Origin: an uncultured Desulfobacterium sp. | GTDB taxonomy: Bacteria > Desulfobacterota > Desulfobacteria > Desulfobacterales > Desulfobacteraceae | Length of the DNA: 11,718 nt | Assembly (NCBI GenBank): GCA_937124525.1 | Contig: CAKZLA010000524.1 | Location: 1 to 11,718, forward strand | Direction of reading: 5' to 3' | Part shown: piece by piece, positions 1-5,865 of the stretch | Numbering within the stretch: the first letter of the stretch is position 1 | Layout: each line of letters starts with the position of its first letter | Program-made: the position numbers and the translations under genes | The notes under the pieces: generated by a model | What the model was told of the DNA's origin: nothing | Database searches by the model: none | Seen by the model: the letters and a program-made list of their open reading frames with translations, nothing else

Positions 1-772
1 GATACTGGAAATCCCCATGTCTCCTTTAAAAGGTATTCATCTGGGTGCTCTTGAGCAGGCCCTTCAACAGCACACCGTCCATGCCTGTCTGGTGATTTCC
101 AATTTTAACAATCCCCTGGGCAACTGCATGCCGGATGGGGAAAAAAAGGCCCTGGCAAGGTTACTCCGGCGATTTAATGTCCCCTTGATTGAGGATGATA
201 TCAATGGCGATATCTCCCACGGGCCCACCCGTCCATCGGTGGTGAAATCCTGGGATACCCGGGGAGATGTACTGCTGTGCTCTTCTTTTTCCAAAACCCT
301 TGCCCCGGGATACCGCATGGGCTGGATAGCTCCTGGCAAATATCATGATGCGGTGATGCGCCAGAAACTGGTGACCAACATTGCCACTGCCTCGCCCCCC
401 CAGCTGGCCGTTGCACAATTTTTATCCACAGGTGGATATGACCATCACCTGCGCTCCATTGGAAAAAGCTATGCTGGTAAGGTGGCTCAAATGGCCGATG
501 CCGTGGGTCGTTTTTTTCCCAAAGGCACCCGGGTCACCCGTCCATCCGGTGGGTTTACCCTGTGGGTGGAACTTCCCCGGGGCACAGACAGCCTGACCCT
601 TTATACCCTTGCAAGGGAAAAAGGCATTTCCATAGCACCGGGGAACATTTTTTCCACCACCGCTGATTTCAGTCATTGCATTCGTCTCAATGCGGCCTTC
701 TGGTCCCAGGATACCCGGTGGGCAGTGGAGACACTGGGGACACTTGCCCGGCATCTCTCCGTATCACAATGA
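1..772 (+). CDS. MocR/PdxR-type GntR-family regulator, aminotransferase-like domain (5' truncated by window)
   Basis: The frame is open from the window edge to a TGA at 770-772 (about 256 codons visible), so the N-terminus, including the expected GntR winged-helix domain, lies outside. The visible part is a fold-type I PLP aminotransferase domain. NFNNPLG followed by LIEDDINGD matches the cofactor-binding strand of this family. SSFSKTLAPGYRMGW carries the Schiff-base lysine, encoded at 293-295, and the C-terminal IRLNAAF carries the usual carboxylate-binding arginine. In MocR-type proteins this domain senses a PLP-linked ligand rather than catalysing transamination. A stand-alone class I aminotransferase cannot be excluded without the N-terminus, but the IEDDINGD and FSKTLAPGYRMGW patterns are typical of MocR proteins. 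The downstream EamA permease gene is co-oriented 72 bases away and is a plausible target or partner. The ATG at 17 is internal, not the true start. Confidence 0.85.
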   Translation, partial: ILEIPMSPLKGIHLGALEQALQQHTVHACLVISNFNNPLGNCMPDGEKKALARLLRRFNVPLIEDDINGDISHGPTRPSVVKSWDTRGDVLLCSSFSKTLAPGYRMGWIAPGKYHDAVMRQKLVTNIATASPPQLAVAQFLSTGGYDHHLRSIGKSYAGKVAQMADAVGRFFPKGTRVTRPSGGFTLWVELPRGTDSLTLYTLAREKGISIAPGNIFSTTADFSHCIRLNAAFWSQDTRWAVETLGTLARHLSVSQ

Positions 773-844
773 CCGTTGAACATCCATAAAAAACGATCTA
801 ACAACAAATTTGCCACCACATGAACTTAAAAAGGAACTTAAAAA

Positions 845-1756
845 ATGCAAAATGTTCTGTTTTATCTCCTAACCATCCTGATATGGGGCTCCACCTGGCT
901 TGGCATCAAATTTCAACTGGGCACGGTGGAGCCACTGGTGTCGGTGGTATATCGATTTTCCCTGGCCGCTGTCATCCTCCTTGCATGGTGCCGAATCACC
1001 CGGTTGAACATGAGATTTTCACTCAAAAACCATGGATTCATGGCCATGCAGGGTGCCCTTTTATTCGGGTTTAATTATTGGCTTTTTTACGTGGCAGAGC
1101 TCCATCTCACCAGCGGGCTGGCAGCGGTTATTTTCTCCACCGTGCTGGTCATGAATATGGTCAATGGCTTTTTGTTTTTAAAAACACCCTTTGACGTCAG
1201 AGTCATCGCCGGTGGTGCGCTGGGGCTTGTGGGTATTCTCATGGTGTTTCGACCCGAAGTGGCGGGATTTCATCTGGGGGACGGCGGGGTGACCGGGGTG
1301 CTGCTGGCCTTTGCTGCAACCTATATGGCCTCCCTTGGCAATATCATCTCTGCCCGGAATCAAAAACAGGGAGTTCCTGTCATTCAAACCAATGCCTATG
1401 GAATGACCTATGGCGCAGTTTTCATGTTTCTGGTGGTTCTTTTCATGGGTAAGAGCCTGACCTTTGTTGTCTCTTTTGCCTACATCGGATCACTGATCTA
1501 CCTGGCCGTCTTTGGTTCCATTGTGGCCTTTGGCTGTTATCTCTCCCTCATCGGACGTATTGGTGCCGACCGGGCCGCCTATGCCACCTTGATTTTCCCC
1601 ATTGTGGCCCTGGTGATTTCCACCATCTGGGAAAATTACCACTGGACCCTGGAATCAGTGACAGGGGTTCTTCTGATTTTGAGTGGTAATCTTTTCATGC
1701 TCAAGAAAAAATCAGTGGCGGTGGTGGAACTGACACCCACGGAGCAAGTCAACTAA
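845..1756 (+). CDS. EamA/DMT-superfamily permease
   Basis: This is a 303-residue protein made almost entirely of hydrophobic helices, about ten, as expected for a drug/metabolite transporter with two EamA repeats. The N-terminal LIWGSTWLGIKFQLG is the characteristic first-helix signature of EamA proteins. The end of the first repeat reads LGLVGILMVFRPEV. The second repeat ends in LESVTGVLLILSGNLFML followed by a lysine-rich tail. Family members export amino acids, metabolites or drugs across the inner membrane; the substrate cannot be read from sequence. The start at 845 is supported by AAGGA at 831-835, nine bases upstream. It lies 72 bases after the MocR-type gene with no obvious terminator between, so the two may be co-transcribed, with the regulator likely controlling the exporter. 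A decayed second copy of this gene lies at 3783-3963. Confidence 0.92.
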   Translation: MQNVLFYLLTILIWGSTWLGIKFQLGTVEPLVSVVYRFSLAAVILLAWCRITRLNMRFSLKNHGFMAMQGALLFGFNYWLFYVAELHLTSGLAAVIFSTVLVMNMVNGFLFLKTPFDVRVIAGGALGLVGILMVFRPEVAGFHLGDGGVTGVLLAFAATYMASLGNIISARNQKQGVPVIQTNAYGMTYGAVFMFLVVLFMGKSLTFVVSFAYIGSLIYLAVFGSIVAFGCYLSLIGRIGADRAAYATLIFPIVALVISTIWENYHWTLESVTGVLLILSGNLFMLKKKSVAVVELTPTEQVN

Positions 1757-1999
1757 ACCCCATACCCAAGGTATAGCTTCCATTACGGTTCTGGAATAAA
1801 TGGTAGGAAACACCTATAATTTATCTCCCCATTGTTAAGCATTGCACAATCTTTATGAATGCATAATTTATTCTCAACAAAGAAGCACAACACCCGATGA
1901 AAAGGTAATTTGAGTTAAAAATATGCCGAAGTATGGCAGCAGGATAAATCAGCAATCAACGAAACAATACAAATATAAATTTTATATATGGAGGCTACC
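1757..1999. other. Intergenic stretch with candidate sigma-70 elements
   Basis: No gene is seen here. A perfect TATAAT occurs at 1815-1820 but has only a poor -35 match upstream. A second candidate is TTGCAC at 1842-1847 with TAATTT at 1864-1869 (16-base spacer). Either could drive the small ORF at 2000. A five-base inverted repeat (ATACC/GGTAT) near 1762-1774 follows the permease gene but lacks a T-run, so it is not a convincing terminator. AT content rises sharply compared with the flanking genes. Confidence 0.3.
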
Positions 2000-2140
2000 A
2001 TGGAAAATACAGAAAGAAGTTATATTGAATCTGACAATGAAAGAGAAGAAGGCCATGTAGACACCCGTCATCACAACTTTGAGTGCAGCAATCCGGACAA
2101 GAGTCTGGGATGTGACCCCGGCATTGATGTGGCTGGATAA
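2000..2140 (+). CDS. Small hypothetical protein (46 aa), Cys/His containing
   Basis: This short frame starts with ATG at 2000 and ends with TAA at 2138-2140. It is supported mainly by a well-placed Shine-Dalgarno GGAGG at 1990-1994, five bases upstream. The product is hydrophilic and acidic in its first half (MENTERSYIESDNEREEG), followed by a segment with two histidines and two cysteines eight residues apart (HHNFECSNPDKSLGCDPG). There is no membrane segment or signal peptide, and I recognise no family. The Cys and His residues could bind metal or form a disulfide, but two cysteines are too few for a standard zinc finger unless the histidines take part. It stands alone between the EamA permease and a decayed region. 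It may be a genuine small protein or a chance frame; the ribosome binding site is the best argument for it. Confidence 0.5.
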   Translation: MENTERSYIESDNEREEGHVDTRHHNFECSNPDKSLGCDPGIDVAG

Positions 2141-2150
2141 GATATCTGGA

Positions 2151-2591
2151 TCAATAAAATTTCGTCAGTGATACCTTAGGTAACTGTATTGATATCTCAA
2201 TCCCCATGATTAAATTTTTACATGAATAACCTGAAAAAATCCTTCTGAACTCAACCGGAGGTATTTTAAAATCTGATGGAACAAATGAAAGGCAGACCCT
2301 GATTTGTGTGTGGGTCTGCCTTTCGTCGTTATGTCCTCCCTCTGAAACACGCTGTTTGACTCTGGCTTCATTCAAGCTTGCATCAAACAGATGAACATAT
2401 ACAAGAATGATCTCATAACCATTAGCCTTTGCCTGGGCAAGAAAATCAATCTTTGATTCATGGGAAAAAACCGTTTCAAAACAAAAAGATACGCCTTGCA
2501 AAATCAAGTCTTCTCTAATTTTAGCGGCCAGGGTTGCAGCATGATAGCTTAAACCTTCTGGATTCTCCGAATCTATATCCCTGGCTATCAA
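2151..2591 (-). pseudogene. Truncated zeta-toxin-like ATPase (COG4185 type), remnant
   Basis: Read on the minus strand from about 2591 to 2328, the frame matches the middle of zeta-toxin/predicted ABC-type ATPase proteins: IARDIDSENPE, then SFCFETVFSHESKIDFL, AKANGYEIILVYVHL and ARVKQRVSEGGHN. In this family the SFCFETV segment follows the P-loop lobe and the RVxxGGH segment precedes a C-terminal lid. Both ends are missing. Upstream, the frame meets a TGA after a T-run near 2612-2620, and no Walker A motif is found in any nearby minus frame. Downstream, similarity stops at GGHN exactly where a long hairpin (2287-2324) begins, and the frame then runs on as unrelated residues to 2151. The only available start is a TTG at 2591. 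Without the P-loop it cannot work as a kinase or nucleotidyl-transferring toxin, so I call it a broken gene. No antitoxin partner is visible. Confidence 0.72.
2287..2324 (-). terminator. Strong hairpin, 13-bp perfect stem, terminator-like
   Basis: GAAAGGCAGACCC (2287-2299) pairs perfectly with GGGTCTGCCTTTC (2312-2324) around a 12-base loop. On the minus strand the stem is followed by ATTTGTTCC, a weak T tail, so it could terminate minus-strand transcription through the zeta-like remnant. The outer nine bases of the arm (GAAAGGCAG) are identical to those of the hairpin behind sodN. It sits exactly where the remnant loses similarity to its family, so it may also mark an insertion or recombination edge. 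Confidence 0.5.
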
Positions 2592-2873
2592 GAATACCAG
2601 ATCTGTATCTCAAAAAAACCACAGGCGTAATTCCCCCCAAGTGTAAAAAACCCTCCATGATCCACCTTATGATCAACTCCGGAATGTGTATTTGCAAAAC
2701 AAAGGGAAATCTCCCATCCCATGGATTCTCAAATTCAAGTTAACATATTAAATACGCAAACCCTTCTTGCCATGCAACTTATTCAAAAAAAAATTACGAA
2801 TCACAACTAAATATGATAGTGATTATTATCAACGACTTCCCAATTGCCAGGACACTGCTGAAACCAAAGGATT
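2592..2873. other. AT-rich stretch without a supported gene
   Basis: Nothing here is convincing as a gene. Frames on both strands are short and lack good ribosome binding sites. A 29-codon plus frame at 2721-2810 (MDSQIQVNIL...) has only a distant AAGGGA and is not called. The missing N-terminal half of the zeta-like ATPase would be expected here on the minus strand but cannot be recognised. Confidence 0.4.
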
Positions 2874-2879
2874 ATGAAT

Positions 2880-3206
2880 ATGCAATACCAAATAACTGAA
2901 AAAAGAAGCCGTCCCAGGACAAAAATTCAATCCTATCATTGTATTGAAGTGCAAACCCTGAAAACACTCTTCAAATATCAATTTAAAATCTGGAATATAT
3001 CCTTCCATGGCATGTGTCTCCTGGTTCAAAGTGATTCGAATTTTTTAAATAGTGTGAGTGTCGGTGAAATATTGAATGTCAACTATTTTCCCACAGATCT
3101 TTCATGGCCCCCTGACGTTCGCCAGACTGAAATCATGCACATCACCAGCGCAAACCGCAGCAAATTTAAAGACCATTTTTTTGTGGGGCTTAAAATAATT
3201 GATTAA
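2880..3206 (+). CDS. PilZ-domain protein, predicted c-di-GMP binding
   Basis: The product is about 108 residues, the size of a single PilZ domain. Two signature elements are present in the right order: an N-terminal KRSRPR stretch that contains an RxxxR, and a downstream NISFHG that fits the (D/N)xSxxG motif which closes on cyclic di-GMP. The rest alternates beta-strand-like segments and ends with FFVGLKIID, the usual terminal strand. Such stand-alone PilZ proteins act as cytoplasmic c-di-GMP receptors controlling motility, secretion or polysaccharide production; the partner is unknown. Two ATGs compete. AAAGGA at 2866-2871 is eight bases from the ATG at 2880 but only about two bases from the ATG at 2874, so 2880 is preferred; the difference is two residues. 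It converges with the HPP remnant, and the stop codons of the two overlap. Confidence 0.75.
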   Translation: MQYQITEKRSRPRTKIQSYHCIEVQTLKTLFKYQFKIWNISFHGMCLLVQSDSNFLNSVSVGEILNVNYFPTDLSWPPDVRQTEIMHITSANRSKFKDHFFVGLKIID

Positions 3207-3417
3207 CCCCACAGGTTGAAAAAAATAACATCGAATCTGACAATAATACGCATGACACAGGCCCCAACGGGTATCAAGGCGTAATAAAAGCCAAGACTAT
3301 GAATTTTCTGGCTCCCGATCACCGCAATCAAAACCGTTGCCCCCCCGGTGGGGGGAGTGTTCTGAGAGGAACATCACCGCAATGGCAGTGGCAACAGAAA
3401 AAAGAGGCGGCAAAAGG
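3203..3417 (-). pseudogene. HPP-family membrane protein remnant (frameshifted, N-terminus lost)
   Basis: On the minus strand this stretch reads SVATAIAVMFLSEH in one frame, then, after one extra base at 3356, PPTGGATVLIAVIGSQ and IHSLGFYYALIPVG in another. Joined, they give SEHPPTGGATVLIAV, the motif for which the HPP family of integral membrane proteins is named. About 65 residues are left of a protein that is normally about 170 or more. The N-terminal helices are absent: similarity begins right after the TAG stop of the cupin gene at 3418-3420. The tail runs to a TAA at 3203-3205, overlapping the PilZ stop. The frameshift and the missing half make it non-functional. HPP proteins are multi-pass inner-membrane proteins, with nitrite transport reported for a plastid member; the role here is unknown. 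Confidence 0.72.
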
Positions 3418-3753
3418 CTATTCACTGCGAATCATCACCAAAAGCATTTTAAAACGCTCGTGACCATGGAGAGAATGAGAGATATTGGCCGGCATGATCA
3501 ACATGTCTCCCTTTACCACGGTCTGGGGCTTACCACCGATGGTGATTTCTGCTGCCCCGTCCAGGATGTGAACAACGGCATCAAAGGGAGCCGTATGCTC
3601 GCTTAGGCCCTGTCCTGCATCAAAGGCAAAGAGGGTGAGGTTGCCCACCTCCTTTTTCAAAAGTGTTTTACTCACAACGGAAGATTCAGAATAATCCACG
3701 TGTCCTTCAAGATTAAAAGGTGTTGCAAGGTGTTCCTGTATATTAATAGTCAT
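3418..3753 (-). CDS. Small single-domain cupin protein
   Basis: This 111-residue protein has the size and strand pattern of a one-domain cupin barrel. The first cupin motif reads GLSEHTAPFDAVVHILDG, with H53 and possibly D58 as metal ligands in place of the usual HxH and E. The second reads KGDMLIMPANISHSL, with H93. It is probably a soluble cytoplasmic metal-binding protein; the substrate cannot be inferred. The ATG at 3751-3753 is preceded by AGGAT at a reasonable distance. Nothing in the frame looks damaged, although it is bracketed by two remnants: the HPP fragment touches its stop codon, and the EamA remnant begins about 30 bases beyond its start on the other strand. It is weakly similar in type to the cupin at 10799 but not a recent duplicate of it. 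Confidence 0.82.
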   Translation of the reverse strand: MTINIQEHLATPFNLEGHVDYSESSVVSKTLLKKEVGNLTLFAFDAGQGLSEHTAPFDAVVHILDGAAEITIGGKPQTVVKGDMLIMPANISHSLHGHERFKMLLVMIRSE

Positions 3754-3782
3754 GATATCATCCTATTTTTTTATGAAAATCT

Positions 3783-3963
3783 GGTTTTGGGTGCTGGGAG
3801 ACTGTTGGGCATTGTGATGGTATTCCGACCCGAAGTGGCGGAATTTCATCTGGACCTTGGAATCTGTTACGGGGGTCATGCTTATCTTGAGCGGTAATCT
3901 TTTCATGCTGAAAAAAAGTCCGTGGGGATGGTGGAGCTGAGCCCCACAGAGCAAACAGGCTGA
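3783..3963 (+). pseudogene. Decayed second copy of the EamA permease gene (internal deletion)
   Basis: This stretch repeats two separated parts of the intact permease gene. 3783-3853 reads LLGIVMVFRPEVAEFHL, matching LVGILMVFRPEVAGFHL at about 1230-1275. 3849-3963 reads TLESVTGVMLILSGNLFML and a lysine-rich end, matching 1642-1756. The roughly 368 bases between are absent, and the join lies on a CTGG present at both edges (1274-1277 and 1642-1645). The join changes frame, and an A-run near 3910-3917 is shorter than in the intact copy, causing a second shift. Read with these corrected, it ends VELSPTEQTG before TGA, like VELTPTEQVN in the intact gene. Nucleotide identity is high but not perfect (3 mismatches in 37 at the best stretch), so it is an old duplicate or an acquired homologue. 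It has no start and no possible transporter function. Confidence 0.85.
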
Positions 3964-4002
3964 TCAACTCATGGCCAATATCTGGAAAGGAACATTTGCA
4001 AA

Positions 4003-4254
4003 TCAGGCATAGACATCAACTAAAGAACCAATTTTTGAAAATTCAATGGCTGACAATCGGCTGCCGGATGTGTAAACACGTGATGTAGAAGAATCCGGCA
4101 TCTCATTAAAATAACCACTTGAATCATAATTAGAAAGTCGGTGCGTCAATGGGGAGATCTTCGGTGGAGCCTGCATTAAATTCCTTTCAGCTACTGGAAC
4201 AACAGCCTTCAAGGGTACGTAAGGAATCAAACTGTGTTGAGAAACCGCATCCAT
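4003..4254 (-). CDS. Hypothetical protein, 83 aa
   Basis: The frame starts at the ATG at 4252-4254, chosen because GGAGG (complement of 4259-4263) lies four bases upstream; a longer frame from a TTG at 4296 has no such site. The product has no membrane segment, no signal peptide and no cysteine. It is rich in serine and proline, with MQAPPKISPLTHRLSNYDS in the middle and a C-terminal SRLSAIEFSKIGSLVDVYA ending. I do not recognise a family. The well-formed ribosome binding site and uninterrupted frame favour a real gene, but the surrounding decay argues for caution. It lies just after the EamA remnant, and the sodN terminator sits upstream of it, so it needs its own promoter; none is clear. 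Confidence 0.5.
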   Translation of the reverse strand: MDAVSQHSLIPYVPLKAVVPVAERNLMQAPPKISPLTHRLSNYDSSGYFNEMPDSSTSRVYTSGSRLSAIEFSKIGSLVDVYA

Positions 4255-4360
4255 GGCACCTCCAACCTGAAAGACAATGCTTAACTCACTAATCAAGTTG
4301 ACGAAAATTTAGCCAACTTTTTTTGCATACTTAAAAATATATACCATAAACTCTCTCAGG

Positions 4361-4406
4361 TCAAAAAAATAAGTGAAAGGCAGTCTGGGTTGAGGATCTG
4401 CCTTTC
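4361..4406 (-). terminator. Rho-independent terminator of sodN
   Basis: GAAAGGCAG (4375-4383) pairs perfectly with CTGCCTTTC (4398-4406) around a 14-base loop. On the minus strand the stem is followed by ACTTATTTTTTTG, a good T-run. It lies about 58 bases past the sodN stop codon, where a terminator would be expected. Confidence 0.75.
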
Positions 4407-4463
4407 ATGTTTTTACGCCAGCTCTTGTTGTTATTCCCGATACAGGAAAGTACTTACCACAAT

Positions 4464-4910
4464 TTATTTACCACTCATATAAAGATCCCGGAACTCTGTA
4501 ACTGCCTCCCTGAGTTTTCCAATGTTATCAAGGTCTATGCTCTGTTTGCATTTCATGGCATAAATCAACATTCGATGGAGCAATGCCAGTTTTTTATCGT
4601 ACTCTTTAGCATCAAATTTAAGCCGTTGGGTCATGAAATACTGGGTCACAATGTGCTGGAATTTATCTGCATGCTGCTCTTTATTCATTACCCACCGAAC
4701 CAGTTGATTGGCATGGGCATGATCCGCTTTTTCAAGGGTTGCAATCTCATGCATAGATTTTTCCATGGTGGTGATATGCTCAAACAGCAGGGTGATACGA
4801 AGGGGATCGTCGTAGATCCCACAGGGAATTTCGCAATGGGCCTGGCTGATCTGTGCTGACAAAAAAATAACGGCAAGGGTCAATAGTGTAGGAACGATAC
4901 TTTTCTTCAT
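4464..4910 (-). CDS. sodN: Nickel superoxide dismutase with Sec signal peptide
   Basis: The 148-residue precursor starts with MKKSIVP, a hydrophobic stretch and AQISQA, a classical Sec signal peptide of about 24 residues. Cleavage after the last Ala would give a mature protein of about 124 residues beginning HCEIPCGIYDD. This matches the nickel-hook motif HCxxPCxxY of Ni-type superoxide dismutase, in which the free N-terminal His, Cys2 and Cys6 bind nickel. The rest is a helical-bundle sequence (HITTMEKSMHEI and following) of the right length for the family. It dismutates superoxide to oxygen and peroxide, here presumably in the periplasm. The start is set by AGGAGG (complement of 4915-4920), four bases before the ATG at 4910; a longer frame to 4946 would bury the signal peptide. 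No sodX-type maturation protease is adjacent, so signal peptidase may do the processing. The gene has its own terminator. Confidence 0.88.
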   Translation of the reverse strand: MKKSIVPTLLTLAVIFLSAQISQAHCEIPCGIYDDPLRITLLFEHITTMEKSMHEIATLEKADHAHANQLVRWVMNKEQHADKFQHIVTQYFMTQRLKFDAKEYDKKLALLHRMLIYAMKCKQSIDLDNIGKLREAVTEFRDLYMSGK

Positions 4911-4971
4911 AATACCTCCTTTGGGGGAATCTGCGTTTACTATCAAAGAATACAGCTTCCAGATTAAAATT

Positions 4972-5255
4972 TTACCCTTCAGCCATGGCTGCGTTCATGG
5001 CTCTCCAGGTCTCTATTTCCGCTGGTAATTTTTCCTGGTTGATGGTCAGAAGGTGCCTTTCGCGCAGCACATCATTGATTTCACCATTTTTGCAGGCAGT
5101 GGCGCAGGCCGGGATCTGGTCCGCCCGGATGTGTTATGCGCAATTATCACATTTAACTGCCACACCCTGTGAAACGGCATCTCTACCTCTGGATAGAACC
5201 GGATTACCCCAAAGGGACAAGCCATTGCACAGTTAATGCATACATATCCATCAAG
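4972..5255 (-). pseudogene. CooF-like polyferredoxin remnant (truncated, frameshift plus stop)
   Basis: On the minus strand the first part reads LDGYVCINCAMACPFGVIRF, a [4Fe-4S] cysteine cluster followed by a CP motif. A one-base shift near 5160-5168 moves the continuation to another frame, VAVKCDNCA, where an in-frame TAA (5134-5136) interrupts it. The frame then reads HIRADQIPACATACKNGEIN and runs to a TAA at 4972-4974. Together these match the C-terminal half of CooF/HycB-type iron-sulfur electron-transfer proteins. The N-terminal clusters are missing, because similarity begins right at the stop codon of the LysE gene (5251-5253). With truncation, frameshift and nonsense codon it cannot be functional. 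It lies between LysE and sodN on the same strand. Confidence 0.8.
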
Positions 5256-5865
5256 TTTTAGACAACAATACAAAACCGGTGCCAATCATGACTGTTCCAG
5301 CGGTTTTATTCATCTTTCTCCGGGCAGCGCGGCTTTGAAACAGCCGCCTTGCCCGGGATGCGCTGAATGCATAAAACAGCATCACCAATCCCAGTATGGA
5401 TGAAACCACCAGGGAAATGAGTGCAACGTCAAGTATGGAAAGATTGTCCAGGGCCACAAAGGTGGGTAAAAACCCAAGATAGAAGAGAATCACCTTGGGA
5501 TTTCCCAGGGTAATGGAGAGTCCACCCAGAAAACTGTATTTCCCGGAATGACTTTTCAAGGTTGCCACATCCACCGTGTCCGGGGGTGTTCGCCACAATT
5601 TAATGCCCAGCCACACCAGATATCCACCGCCCAGATATTTCACCATTGAAAACAAGGCACCAAATGATTCTGCCATGGCGGAAAGGCCATAGATGGCAAA
5701 CAAAAGAAAAATCAAATCTCCGGTGACAATACCCAGCACAACAGGAATGGCCTGCCGAAATCCATGTGCAAGGGCCTTGGACACCGTGGCAAACACCCCG
5801 GGCCCGGGTGTAATGGCCAAGATAAACATGGCGGCCGCCAATCCGGTAAAACTCAAAAAGGTCAT
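5251..5865 (-). CDS. LysE/RhtB-family amino acid exporter
   Basis: The 204-residue protein has the length and about six hydrophobic segments of LysE/RhtB translocators. The first helix ends with the family signature AITPGPGVFATVSKALAHG, and the middle carries LGNPKVILFYLGFLP, another conserved element. Members export amino acids such as lysine, threonine or homoserine lactone across the inner membrane; the substrate is not readable here. The ATG at 5865 is preceded by AGGAG (complement of 5873-5877) seven bases away. The start overlaps the MaoC stop as ATGA, so the two are translationally coupled. The C-terminus GTVMIGTGFVLLSKT is normal in length, and its TGA coincides with the start of the ferredoxin remnant. 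Confidence 0.92.
   Translation of the reverse strand: MTFLSFTGLAAAMFILAITPGPGVFATVSKALAHGFRQAIPVVLGIVTGDLIFLLFAIYGLSAMAESFGALFSMVKYLGGGYLVWLGIKLWRTPPDTVDVATLKSHSGKYSFLGGLSITLGNPKVILFYLGFLPTFVALDNLSILDVALISLVVSSILGLVMLFYAFSASRARRLFQSRAARRKMNKTAGTVMIGTGFVLLSKT

Noticed and set aside
2721..2810. A 29-codon plus-strand frame (MDSQIQVNIL...) loosely like small motility-associated proteins.
   Set aside because: The only upstream purine-rich site is too far away, the frame is very short, and the similarity is impressionistic.
2027..3244. The 12-base string GAATCTGACAAT occurs both in the small ORF (2027-2038) and beside the HPP remnant (3233-3244).
   Set aside because: A few exact 12-base repeats are expected by chance in 11.7 kb, and the flanking bases do not extend the match convincingly.
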